NCBI GenBank assembly: GCA_014983025.1
Contig: JADCLP010000005.1
Location: 62,001 to 126,000 of the forward strand
DNA from: Erythrobacteraceae bacterium E2-1 Yellow Sea
Lineage (GTDB): Bacteria; Pseudomonadota; Alphaproteobacteria; Sphingomonadales; Sphingomonadaceae
Direction: 5' to 3'
DNA: 64,000 nucleotides
Positions 1-7,080 of the stretch are shown here, piece by piece. Made by a program: the position numbers and the translations under genes. The notes under the pieces are model-generated. The model did not search any database. It saw only the letters and a program-made list of their open reading frames with translations, and was not told the DNA's origin. The number at the start of each line of letters is the position of its first letter. Position 1 is the first letter of the stretch.

Positions 1-1280
1 CACGCATGGCTGGCATCGGGCGTGATCGCACCGCATGCATCATCTACACCAGCGGCACAGGAGGTGCCCCGCGCGGTGTGTTGCAGCACCATGGATCAAT
101 CCTGTGCAATGTAGCTGGCGCAGCCGATATCCTGATCACCGATTTCGGAATCAAGGACGAACGCTTCTTGTCCTTCCTGCCTTTGAGCCACGCCTATGAA
201 CATACAGGCGGGCAATATCTGCCCATCGGTGTAGGTGCGGAAATCTTCTATGCGCAAGGGCTGGACAAGCTGGCCAGCAATATTGAAGAAACGCGACCTA
301 CCATCATGGTGGTCGTGCCCCGCCTGTTTGAAGTGCTGCGTACGCGCATCATGAAACAGGTCGAAAAGCAGGGCAAATTCGCCAATTATCTGATGGATCG
401 TGCACTCACCATCAGTGAAAAGGCCAATGGCGGCAGGAAGCGTCTGCGTGATCGGCCCATGAATGCGCTGCTGGAGCGCACATTACGCCCCAAAATCCGC
501 CAGAAATTCGGTGGGCGGATCAAGGCGATGGTCTCAGGTGGCGCGCCGCTCAACCCGGATGTCGGCAATTTCTTTGAAGCAATGGGCCTCACCATGCTAC
601 AGGGTTACGGCCAGACAGAGGCTGGCCCCGTCATCAGCTGCAATCGGCCCAAGATCGGCCTGAAGATGGACACAGTCGGCCCGCCCATGCGCGGGGTTGA
701 GGTGAAGATCGCCGAGGATGGTGAAATTCTTGTTCGCGGCGAGCTGGTGATGCAGGGGTATTGGCGCAACCGTGCCGAGACTGAGCGGACCATTGTCGAT
801 GGATGGTTGCATACAGGCGATATCGGCCACCTGGATGACAAGGGGCGGATCGTCATCACCGATCGCAAGAAGGACATGATCGTCAATGACAAGGGCGACA
901 ATGTCGCCCCGCAAAAGCTGGAAGGCATGCTGACCTTGCAACCAGAAATTGCGCAGGCGATGGTGAGTGGGGACAAGCGGCCTTATGTGGTGGGGCTGAT
1001 CGTGCCCGATGCCGAATGGGCGCTGGAATGGGCGCGCACCAATGACGAAAAATTCGATATGCAGGCGCTACAGGACTTGCCCGCCTTCCGTAGCGCCGTT
1101 CGCGCGGCAGTTGATCGGGTGAATCAGGACCTGTCCGTGATCGAAAAGGTCCGCCAGTTCGCCTTTACCGACGAACCCTTCACTATCGACAATGAAGAAC
1201 TGACCCCCAAGCAATCGATCCGCCGCCATAAGATCCGTGATCGCTATGCCGAGCGGATCGACGGGCTGTACAAGGGTTAG
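1..1280 (+). CDS. Long-chain acyl-CoA synthetase (AMP-binding), 5'-truncated
   Basis: C-terminal part of an ANL-superfamily ligase that activates fatty acids to acyl-AMP and then acyl-CoA. The reading frame is open to the left edge, so the N-terminus lies outside the window and the ATG at base 6 is not the real start. Visible motifs are the ATP-binding loop YTSGTGGAPRG near the left end, GYGQTEAGP (A5), DGWLHTGDIG (A7) and ITDRKKDMIV (A8). The loop has Gly where the second Thr of TSGTTG usually stands, which I recall from other members of this long-chain branch. The NDKGDNVAPQKLE stretch also points to the long-chain type. Substrate is inferred only from the family. A second, clearly different acyl-CoA ligase lies at 58004-59683. 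Confidence 0.88.
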   Translation, partial: RMAGIGRDRTACIIYTSGTGGAPRGVLQHHGSILCNVAGAADILITDFGIKDERFLSFLPLSHAYEHTGGQYLPIGVGAEIFYAQGLDKLASNIEETRPTIMVVVPRLFEVLRTRIMKQVEKQGKFANYLMDRALTISEKANGGRKRLRDRPMNALLERTLRPKIRQKFGGRIKAMVSGGAPLNPDVGNFFEAMGLTMLQGYGQTEAGPVISCNRPKIGLKMDTVGPPMRGVEVKIAEDGEILVRGELVMQGYWRNRAETERTIVDGWLHTGDIGHLDDKGRIVITDRKKDMIVNDKGDNVAPQKLEGMLTLQPEIAQAMVSGDKRPYVVGLIVPDAEWALEWARTNDEKFDMQALQDLPAFRSAVRAAVDRVNQDLSVIEKVRQFAFTDEPFTIDNEELTPKQSIRRHKIRDRYAERIDGLYKG

Positions 1281-1318
1281 CGATTCATCTCACCGCAGGC
1301 ACGATTCAACTCACCGCA
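1281..1318 (+). repeat. 17-base imperfect direct repeat at edge of accessory pair
   Basis: Two copies of a 17-mer, CGATTCATCTCACCGCA at 1281-1297 and CGATTCAACTCACCGCA at 1302-1318, differ at one base and stand 21 bases apart. The first begins immediately after the stop codon of the acyl-CoA synthetase. They sit at the boundary between core sequence and the AT-richer pair that follows, so they could be an insertion scar or a local slippage duplication. I cannot tell which. Confidence 0.55.
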
Positions 1319-1383
1319 TCAAATAGTCTCTGTGGATGACAGTGTATATTAAATGTGGAATAATACCCTCGAAGGGGAGCAAA

Positions 1384-1644
1384 GTGACACATTCAATTGA
1401 AGTTGAAATTGAGCGGAACTACGCTACTTTTTTATCCTTACTCAATGAGTTGCTTCCAAAAGAGGCTGGGCGATACATGCTTCTACAAGGGCAAAAGTTG
1501 AGAGGGGTTTTTGATAGTGCTTCACAGGCCGAAAGAGCGGGTTTCGAAAAGTATGGCGATGAGCCGTATTCGATTCAGGAAATCAGCGATGAGCCGGTAG
1601 ATTTGGGATTCTATTCCTATGCGATTCCTGAGGGGCACGGTTGA
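1384..1644 (+). CDS. Small unknown protein partnered with a retropepsin-like protease
   Basis: 86-residue soluble protein. I chose the GTG at 1384 because GGGGAG stands just before it; the upstream ATG at 1336 has no ribosome site. The sequence holds no signal peptide or membrane segment. It has an N-terminal stretch (LSLLNELLPKEAGRYMLLQG) and a C-terminal PYSIQEISDEPVDLGFYSYA. I recall similar 80-90-residue proteins (DUF5678-like) next to stand-alone aspartic proteases in other bacteria, but no function is known to me. It overlaps the protease gene by 26 bases, so the two are very probably translated together. Base composition is more AT-rich than the flanking genes, suggesting transfer. Confidence 0.72.
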   Translation: MTHSIEVEIERNYATFLSLLNELLPKEAGRYMLLQGQKLRGVFDSASQAERAGFEKYGDEPYSIQEISDEPVDLGFYSYAIPEGHG

Positions 1645-2059
1645 ACAAAACCGTATTAGAATTAAAGTCGGCATTCGAGCATTCAATCCCGCTCTTTCCC
1701 CACTAGAAGCGCCGAGCCAGCATTTTGAAGAGTTTACTGCTTTGGTCGATACCGGAGCTCTGCGAACGTGCGTTACACAAGATGTGGTCGACCGGCTTGG
1801 CCTCAAGCGAAGAGGTCGAATTGAAGTAGGAAACGTGAAAGGCCGTGATTGGCATTGGACCTATCTATTTCACGTTGCGATATGGCCTGATTCCGATGAC
1901 CACTCCATTTCAGCTGCATTCGGCATCGGCGACGAAGTCGAAGGCATCGATGTCGGCGACAGCAGATATTATGACGTGCTGTTAGGCATGGACATACTGC
2001 GGCGTGGCGCTCTTAAGCTCGATTTAGACGGATCTTTCAAGCTTTCTTTTCCGGGCTAA
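1619..2059 (+). CDS. Retropepsin-like aspartic protease
   Basis: 146-residue protein with the two hallmarks of a single-domain, dimeric retropepsin fold: the catalytic triad region ALVDTGALRTCV (Asp-Thr-Gly, about residues 40-51) and the downstream DVLLGMDILRRG hydrophobic-Gly motif (about 120-131) that supports the active-site loop. No signal peptide or membrane anchor is visible, so it should act in the cytoplasm. The ATG at 1619 lies inside the preceding gene; no strong ribosome site is seen, consistent with coupled translation. Substrate unknown. Retroviral-type proteases of this kind must pair two copies to form one active site. The AT-richer composition matches its partner gene. Confidence 0.82.
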   Translation: MRFLRGTVEQNRIRIKVGIRAFNPALSPLEAPSQHFEEFTALVDTGALRTCVTQDVVDRLGLKRRGRIEVGNVKGRDWHWTYLFHVAIWPDSDDHSISAAFGIGDEVEGIDVGDSRYYDVLLGMDILRRGALKLDLDGSFKLSFPG

Positions 2060-2590
2060 TTACGCTGCCTCGGCCTGTTCCACATATTCGGGATAGAAGC
2101 AGGGAGCGCGGTCGGACCAGCCGGGCGCAGTTGCGGCGGCTTCTGAAAGGCTCTGCAGCAACATCTTGCGCCGTTCGGGCCGGATTTGCGGCAATGCGGC
2201 AGCGGCGCAGAATGCGCTGGGCAGCCAAGGCCGTGACTCTGCACCCAGAAGCCGTTCGTAAAGGAAGCGGAAGGCGGAAAAGCATTCAATCCGTTCCTGC
2301 GCCAGATCGAATGCGGCAACCCGCGTCAACTTGCCGATGAAATTTTCGATACTGCCAAAGCTGCTGTCTGCCGGAATGCTGGCGCGAAGCTGCTTCAATT
2401 CCTGATAGGCGACATATTGGCTGCGGATTGCAGCATTCTCGCCCTCAGTCCGGGCCCAGAGCTTGAAGGCATCCTGCCGCCCCAGCCCAATATCCAGGCT
2501 GCGTTTGATATAACGCTGTTCGCACGGCGCAAAGCTTGCAAATTCGCGCATTTCATTGATCGTCATCGAAGCTGTACCGGTCGTCGCCAT
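2060..2590 (-). CDS. Conserved-looking protein of unknown function
   Basis: 176-residue protein I do not recognise. The start is supported by AAGGGA nine bases before the ATG. It is rich in Ala, Arg and aromatic residues, has no membrane segment or signal peptide, and reads like a mostly helical soluble protein. The gene converges tail-to-tail with the protease gene, with no space between them. Codon use looks like that of the surrounding core genes rather than the accessory pair. No close functional neighbour suggests a role. Confidence 0.6.
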   Translation of the reverse strand: MATTGTASMTINEMREFASFAPCEQRYIKRSLDIGLGRQDAFKLWARTEGENAAIRSQYVAYQELKQLRASIPADSSFGSIENFIGKLTRVAAFDLAQERIECFSAFRFLYERLLGAESRPWLPSAFCAAAALPQIRPERRKMLLQSLSEAAATAPGWSDRAPCFYPEYVEQAEAA

Positions 2591-2679
2591 GGCACTTGTC
2601 CCTTGTTGCAGGGCCAGTGTCGCGCGACGTGGTTAATTTTGCGTTAGGGATGAAAGGAATTTGTTACCCAATGCAATAA

Positions 2680-2760
2680 CGGACCTGCAAGGTCCGCAAG
2701 GGCGACTGCGCAGAGTTTACCCTGAGCGGCTGCTGCAAGCAGCCAGTCGAAGGGGCCGGT
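2680..2760. repeat. REP-like twin hairpin element
   Basis: The 234-base gap 2591-2824 between thiSG and the unknown gene holds two hairpins of the same design: CGGACCT-GCA-AGGTCCG at 2680-2696 and GGCTGCT-GCA-AGCAGCC at 2728-2744. The second is framed by ACCCTGAGC and GTCGAAGGGGCC, which resembles the widespread proteobacterial repeat arms CCCTGAGC...GTCGAAGGG. There is no T-tract, so it is not a classical terminator, though it may stabilise the thiSG transcript end. Confidence 0.5.
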
Positions 2761-2824
2761 TAGGCCGCCCCAGCAGAGGCAGGTGCGTATGCGCCTTGCC
2801 GCGAGCGCAAAAAGAAGCAAATCT

Positions 2825-3814
2825 TCAAATCAACCCGGCGAGCGGGCTGGACGGGTCGGCATATTTGCGTGTGGCCATGCGTCCCGCCAGATAGGCATCG
2901 CGTCCCGCCTCCACCGCCAGCTTCATCGCACGGGCCATGCGGATCGGGTCTTTCGCCTCGGCAATGGCGGTGTTCATCAGCACCCCATCACAACCCAGTT
3001 CCATCGCCACGGCCGCATCGGACGCTGTGCCCACACCCGCATCGACCAGCACGGGCACATTGGCCCCTTCCTTGATCAGGCGAATGGTCACGCGGTTCTG
3101 GATGCCAAGACCGCTACCTATCGGCGCGCCAAGCGGCATCACCGCCACCGCGCCTGCATCTTCCAGCTGTTTCGCAGCGATGGGATCATCCACGCAATAG
3201 ACCATGGGCAGAAAACCTTCCTTGGCCAAAACCTCGGTCGCCTCCAGCGTTTCACGCATATTGGGGTAGAGTGTACGTGCCTCGCCCAGCACTTCAAGCT
3301 TGACCAGATCCCACCCGCCGGCCTCTCGCGCCAGGCGCAGCGTGCGGATCGCCTCATCCGCGTTAAAGCAGCCCGCCGTATTGGGCAGATAGGTGATTTT
3401 CTTGGGGTCGATATAATCGGTCAGCATAGGCGCCTTGGGGTCGCTGACATTGACGCGGCGCACTGCCACGGTAACAATTTCTGCACCCGAAGCCTCCAGC
3501 GCGGCGGCGTTTTCGGCAAAATCCTTATATTTGCCCGTGCCCACGATCAGCCGACTTTTGAAAGTACGCCCGGCCACGGTCCAGCTGTCATCAGCTGCGG
3601 CACCAGACCCCCCACCCACGAAATGGACGATCTCCAGCACATCACCATCACCCAGCGGGGCGGCATCCAAGGTGGAACGCGGTACAATCTCACGGTTACG
3701 CTCAACCGCAACCTTGGCAGGTTCCAGCTCCAGCTCGCGCACCAGCGCGGCAATGGTTTCGGCAGAAGTACGGCGGGTTTCGCCGTTCAGGGTGATCTGT
3801 TTCAGGGCGCTCAT
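2825..3814 (-). CDS. thiG: ThiS-ThiG fusion: sulfur carrier plus thiazole synthase
   Basis: 329-residue fusion. Residues about 1-70 are the ubiquitin-like sulfur carrier ThiS, ending in HFVGGGSG; residues about 75-329 are thiazole synthase ThiG, which builds the thiazole phosphate of thiamine from deoxyxylulose phosphate, dehydroglycine and ThiS thiocarboxylate. ThiG landmarks are [18 protein letters not shown], the Schiff-base lysine region [10 protein letters not shown] and GVLMNTAIA. The Gly-Gly of ThiS normally must be a free C-terminus to be adenylated by ThiF; here it is internal, so processing or an unusual mechanism is needed. I chose ATG 3814 over the GTG at 3820; no strong ribosome site favours either. 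No TPP riboswitch motif is seen upstream. It lies 18 bases after a MerC-like gene on the same strand. Confidence 0.92.
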   Translation of the reverse strand: MSALKQITLNGETRRTSAETIAALVRELELEPAKVAVERNREIVPRSTLDAAPLGDGDVLEIVHFVGGGSGAAADDSWTVAGRTFKSRLIVGTGKYKDFAENAAALEASGAEIVTVAVRRVNVSDPKAPMLTDYIDPKKITYLPNTAGCFNADEAIRTLRLAREAGGWDLVKLEVLGEARTLYPNMRETLEATEVLAKEGFLPMVYCVDDPIAAKQLEDAGAVAVMPLGAPIGSGLGIQNRVTIRLIKEGANVPVLVDAGVGTASDAAVAMELGCDGVLMNTAIAEAKDPIRMARAMKLAVEAGRDAYLAGRMATRKYADPSSPLAGLI

Positions 3815-3832
3815 GCCCACGGCACATAATGC

Positions 3833-4228
3833 TCAATGCGCAGCAGGCAAGTGCGCTTTCATATTCAGGAAGTGCCCGATCGAAACCAGCGTTACGCCAA
3901 TGATGGTCAAAACTGCCTCCTGAAAACCGTGAGGCACCGCCAATGCGCCACCCATGAAGGTCAGGCCCATCATAGCCGTGACAAACGGCCCAGCCTTGCG
4001 ATGACGCAACGCGCCCCAGCCAATTGCTACAGCCGCAATCAGCAGTGCCATGGCCAGACCATAACGGTGTATCTCTGGTGAAAGCAGCAATTGCCCGCCC
4101 AGCCCCAGCACCGACACCAGCAGGATCGTGGCCAGACAATGCAACAGGCACAGGCTGGAAAGCCAGATACCGGCACGGTCAAGAAACCGCCGAATCAGGG
4201 GCGCGGTAAGCTGCATGGTGACCGCCAT
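3833..4228 (-). CDS. MerC-domain inner-membrane protein
   Basis: 131-residue protein with about four hydrophobic segments and the MerC-type signature SLCLLHCLAT (Cys and His/Cys pair in the first helix), which in MerC proteins binds soft or transition metals. MerC of mercury operons carries Hg(II) inward, but chromosomal copies like this one need not concern mercury. There is no merR, merA or merT nearby. A Zur-like operator directly precedes the start, so zinc transport or homeostasis is my preferred inference. The longer frame to 4330 would run through the operator, so I chose ATG 4228; ATG 4216 is also possible. Confidence 0.75.
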   Translation of the reverse strand: MAVTMQLTAPLIRRFLDRAGIWLSSLCLLHCLATILLVSVLGLGGQLLLSPEIHRYGLAMALLIAAVAIGWGALRHRKAGPFVTAMMGLTFMGGALAVPHGFQEAVLTIIGVTLVSIGHFLNMKAHLPAAH

Positions 4229-4230
4229 GT

Positions 4231-4247
4231 ATGTAATAGTGTAACAT
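4231..4247. promoter_or_regulatory. Zur-like operator
   Basis: The 17-mer ATGTAATAGTGTAACAT is an imperfect palindrome. Its complement ATGTTACACTATTACAT differs at two places from the alphaproteobacterial Zur consensus as I recall it (ATGTTATANTATAACAT). It stands between the divergent merC-like and ctaA genes and touches the merC-like start, where a repressor would block transcription. Related Fur-family sites cannot be excluded by eye. Confidence 0.5.
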
Positions 4248-4319
4248 CTTGCAAGCCTGCAGACATTCACGAAATCAATTTGGCTTGCACTTTGGTTCAC
4301 GCCCCCGCAGGAAGCGCAG

Positions 4320-5393
4320 ATGAATACCACGAATTCAATACAGACAGGCTTATTTAAGCCTATTCAGGCAGGTCCGCGTCCACTGGCACTTGCCAACTGG
4401 TTGCTTGTAGTCGGGGCACTTGTGGTTTTGATTGTGATGGTTGGCGGAATCACCCGCCTGACCGAAAGCGGATTGTCGATTACGCAATGGAACCCGGTAA
4501 CAGGCGTTCTGCCCCCTGTTGGTGAGGTTGAATGGCAGGCTGAATTTACCAAATATCAAGCCACGCCCGAATTCATTTATGAGGCCGGGCCCGCCGGGAT
4601 GACGCTGGCAGACTTCAAATTCATCTTTTTCTGGGAATGGTTTCACCGTCTTCTGGGCAGGGTGATCGGCATGGTCTTTGCCTTGCCGCTGGCATGGTTC
4701 TGGATCAAGGGCGCGATCCCCAAAGGTTATAAACCGCGCCTGCTGGCCTTGTTGGCATTGGGCGGTTTGCAGGGCACGTTCGGCTGGCTGATGGTGCGCA
4801 GTGGATTGCAGGGCACGATGACCGATGTCAGTCATTTCTGGCTTTCCGTGCATTTGCTGACTGCCTTTTTCACCCTTTCAGGGTTGGTATGGACGGCACT
4901 GGATCTTCGTATGCTGACGCGCGACGCCTCTGCCCAGCCGGCACGTTTCACTTTCTTCTCGTTTGCCGTTGCATTCATTCTGACTCTGCAATTGTTGCTG
5001 GGTGCCTGGGTTGCTGGATTAAACGCTGGCCATGCTGCCTATGACTGGCCATTGATGAACGGACACCTGCTGCCGGAATTCGATCTGTCGCTGGGCTGGG
5101 GCCGGGCGCTGACGCATGATCCCTTTCTGCTTCATTTCCTGCATCGCTGGTGGGCATGGATGGCAGTAATCGCGCTGATCATGCTTGCGCGGCGCATTCG
5201 CCAGCACGAACGCAAGGCCTCTATCGTCATCCATTCTACCTTTGGCACACAGATCATTCTGGGCATTGCCACGGTGATGACCGGGGTCGCGTTGTGGGTG
5301 GCTGTGGCGCATCAGATTGTGGGCGCCCTGGTGGTGGCCAGCACAGCCTGGGGCCTGCATATTGTCGGACGACTGCAGAGGTCGTCCACTTGA
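4320..5393 (+). CDS. ctaA: Heme A synthase (COX15/CtaA)
   Basis: 357-residue polytopic inner-membrane protein that oxidises the C8 methyl of heme O to the formyl group of heme A for aa3-type cytochrome oxidase. About eight hydrophobic segments are visible. Family markers are GGITRLTESGLSITQWNP near residue 43, the helix with FFWEWFHRLLGR (heme-ligand His), LMVRSGL, and HFWLSVHL and LHRWWAW with later histidines. The start ATG is preceded by AGGAAG. It is transcribed away from the MerC-like gene and may share the operator region. The stop overlaps the TTG start of cutA. No other cytochrome oxidase gene is in view. Confidence 0.95.
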   Translation: MNTTNSIQTGLFKPIQAGPRPLALANWLLVVGALVVLIVMVGGITRLTESGLSITQWNPVTGVLPPVGEVEWQAEFTKYQATPEFIYEAGPAGMTLADFKFIFFWEWFHRLLGRVIGMVFALPLAWFWIKGAIPKGYKPRLLALLALGGLQGTFGWLMVRSGLQGTMTDVSHFWLSVHLLTAFFTLSGLVWTALDLRMLTRDASAQPARFTFFSFAVAFILTLQLLLGAWVAGLNAGHAAYDWPLMNGHLLPEFDLSLGWGRALTHDPFLLHFLHRWWAWMAVIALIMLARRIRQHERKASIVIHSTFGTQIILGIATVMTGVALWVAVAHQIVGALVVASTAWGLHIVGRLQRSST

Positions 5394-5707
5394 TCGCGCT
5401 GGTCTGGTGCCCCTTCCCCGACAGGGACAGTGCGCGCCAGGCCGCAGGCATTATGCTGGACGAAGGTTTGATTGCCTGCGCCAATCTGATCGATGCCATG
5501 GAATCACATTTCGTGTGGGATGGGCAGCGCGCTTGCTCACAAGAAATTGGTGTATTGATCAAAACTTCCGACGATCGGCTAGAACAGGCGATTGAAAGGT
5601 TGGGCGCACTACACCCTTATGATACACCGGCCATCGCGGGGTGGTGCTGCGATGCAACCCATCCTGCTACAGAAGGCTGGTTGGGCAGTTTTGGGGCAAA
5701 ACATTGA
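5390..5707 (+). CDS. cutA: Divalent-cation tolerance protein CutA
   Basis: 105-residue CutA1-family protein, a small trimeric ferredoxin-like fold linked to copper and divalent metal tolerance in E. coli. Family markers are VWCPFPDRDSARQAA, the LIACANL strand and HPYDTPAI, with W/C-rich ends. The start is a TTG that overlaps the ctaA stop in the four bases TTGA; AGAGG lies upstream. The frame extends further left inside ctaA, but only this start gives the family's normal length. A metal-related role fits the MerC-like and heme A genes nearby, though this is inference. Confidence 0.88.
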   Translation: MIALVWCPFPDRDSARQAAGIMLDEGLIACANLIDAMESHFVWDGQRACSQEIGVLIKTSDDRLEQAIERLGALHPYDTPAIAGWCCDATHPATEGWLGSFGAKH

Positions 5708-6423
5708 TCAAGACTGGAATTGCAAGACGCGAATTACTGGGCGGAGCAGTTGCAGCATGGGGCGTGATTAACCTACCCATACAGGCAAGCGCAGCAATCC
5801 CCCTTCCAATAGGGGCAATGGTCCTGTCGCGCCGGCTTGAGCGCCCATTGTCTGACGGTCAAAAAATTGTGGTGACCCGTAAATGGCTGGTCCGCTTCAC
5901 CAATTTTTCGCAGGGGATCAGCGTTTCTGGTCATCAGATTGATGTTCAGGTTGATGCGCCCATGAATCTGGCCGCGCTGGCTGATATTGAACGCAATCGA
6001 TCAACCGATGGAATGTTTCCTATCCTGCTGACGCCCAGTGGATTGATCAGTACAGCGGGTAACCGTGAAGCAGCAAGTGACGTGGCGCGTGCAGTGCGTA
6101 CAGTTGAAAACATGATTGCCGAAAGTGGGGCGAGCCGCGGGGAACAATTGGCTGCAGCGCAAATGTTGGCTCAATTGCAGATGGCCAGCGGATCGATGTT
6201 CGACAATCTTCCGCCAGACTTGTTTTTCCCGCGCGGCAAAGCCGTACATGATATTCGTCCGGTATATCTGCCTGATGGATCCAAGGGCCAGTTCGAACTT
6301 GATTATGATGCCCAAACCGCCCCGGCAGCCAGCTGGCTGCATCATGCCAGCCGCAAAATCGTGACCAAGCTGGGCGACAGCGCACGCTATGCTTTGGAGA
6401 TTTGGTCTCTAGAACCAGCCTGA
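5704..6423 (+). CDS. Exported protein of unknown function with Tat-like signal
   Basis: 239-residue protein I do not recognise. The N-terminus ARRELLGGAVAAWG followed by a hydrophobic run and QASA looks like a signal peptide, with a twin-arginine pattern (RR at residues 8-9). The mature part has no membrane segment and contains a conserved-looking VVTRKWLVRF and a late PVYLPDG. I chose TTG 5704: it again overlaps the upstream stop by TTGA and has GGGGC before it, while the longer frame starts inside cutA. It is probably cotranscribed with ctaA and cutA, so an envelope role linked to them is possible. Confidence 0.65.
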   Translation: MIKTGIARRELLGGAVAAWGVINLPIQASAAIPLPIGAMVLSRRLERPLSDGQKIVVTRKWLVRFTNFSQGISVSGHQIDVQVDAPMNLAALADIERNRSTDGMFPILLTPSGLISTAGNREAASDVARAVRTVENMIAESGASRGEQLAAAQMLAQLQMASGSMFDNLPPDLFFPRGKAVHDIRPVYLPDGSKGQFELDYDAQTAPAASWLHHASRKIVTKLGDSARYALEIWSLEPA

Positions 6424-6482
6424 CTGTTTCCAGTGGAACACTCAAGGTATTATTTTACCTCTCTCGAAACCCCCGGTTTTGC

Positions 6483-6511
6483 TTGACTTGGCGGACCTAA
6501 ACAGACAAATG
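6483..6511 (+). promoter_or_regulatory. Candidate rplM-rpsI promoter
   Basis: TTGACT at 6483-6488 inside GCTTGACTTGGCGG is a strong -35-like element; the -10 side (around ACAAAT, 6505-6510, 16-base spacer) is weak. It lies about 90-115 bases before the rplM start, in the 177-base gap after the exported protein gene. I infer a sigma-70-type promoter with a long leader. Confidence 0.4.
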
Positions 6512-6555
6512 GCGCGCGCTTTGGTGCCTCGTTTACATGCGGGGCACGATTCGAT

Positions 6556-6576
6556 GCCGCGGCGCACCGTCGCGGC
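6556..6576 (+). promoter_or_regulatory. Hairpin in the rplM leader
   Basis: GCCGCG (6556-6561) and CGCGGC (6571-6576) form a GC-rich stem with a nine-base loop, 24 bases before the rplM ATG. There is no T-tract, so it is not a terminator for the upstream gene. Ribosomal protein leaders often fold into binding sites for the encoded protein; an L13 leader is known in some other bacteria, but this one is not recognisable as that family. Confidence 0.35.
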
Positions 6577-6600
6577 GCTTTAGTTTAGGACAATGCACCC

Positions 6601-7080
6601 ATGAAGGCGCTCAGCAAGCAGACCCGGTCGATCAAACCGGCTGAGGTCGAAAAGAACTGGCTTCTGATTGATGCGGACGGGCTGGTTGTCGGCCGCCTCG
6701 CATCGATCGTGGCCAACATCCTGCGCGGCAAGCACAAGCCGAGCTATACCCCGCATGTCGATTGCGGCGATCATGTCATCATCATCAATGCTGACAAGGT
6801 GAAGTTCACCGGTCGCAAGCTGCAGGACAAGCGTTATTACAAGCACACCGGCTATGCCGGCGGTATCAAGGAAACCACGCCCGCCAAAGTGCTGGAAGGC
6901 CGTTTCCCCGAACGCGTGCTGGAAAAGGCAGTGGAACGCATGGTTCCACGCGGCCCACTGGGTCGCCAGCAGATGAAGGCACTGCACCTTTATGCCGGCA
7001 CAGAGCATCCGCATGACGGGCAGAAGCCCGAAGTGCTCGACGTTGCTTCCATGAATCGCAAGAACAAGGTCACCGCATAA
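6601..7080 (+). CDS. rplM: 50S ribosomal protein L13
   Basis: 159-residue L13, an early-assembly protein of the large ribosomal subunit. Family sequence is clear throughout: [16 protein letters not shown], the [13 protein letters not shown] strand, [10 protein letters not shown] and MVPRGPLGR. The length is slightly above the usual 140-150, from a short N-terminal part ([18 protein letters not shown]) typical of alphaproteobacteria. The stop TAA shares its last base with the rpsI start, so the L13-S9 pair is translationally coupled, as in most bacteria. Confidence 0.98.
   Translation: MKALSKQTRSIKPAEVEKNWLLIDADGLVVGRLASIVANILRGKHKPSYTPHVDCGDHVIIINADKVKFTGRKLQDKRYYKHTGYAGGIKETTPAKVLEGRFPERVLEKAVERMVPRGPLGRQQMKALHLYAGTEHPHDGQKPEVLDVASMNRKNKVTA

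Noticed and set aside
1325..1345. TGTGGATGA resembling a DnaA box
   Set aside because: Isolated, two or more mismatches, and no AT block or GANTC cluster around it.
2783..3829. Long plus-strand frame opposite thiSG (348 codons)
   Set aside because: Lies wholly antisense to the clear ThiS-ThiG fusion; its translation is Arg/His-rich without any domain.
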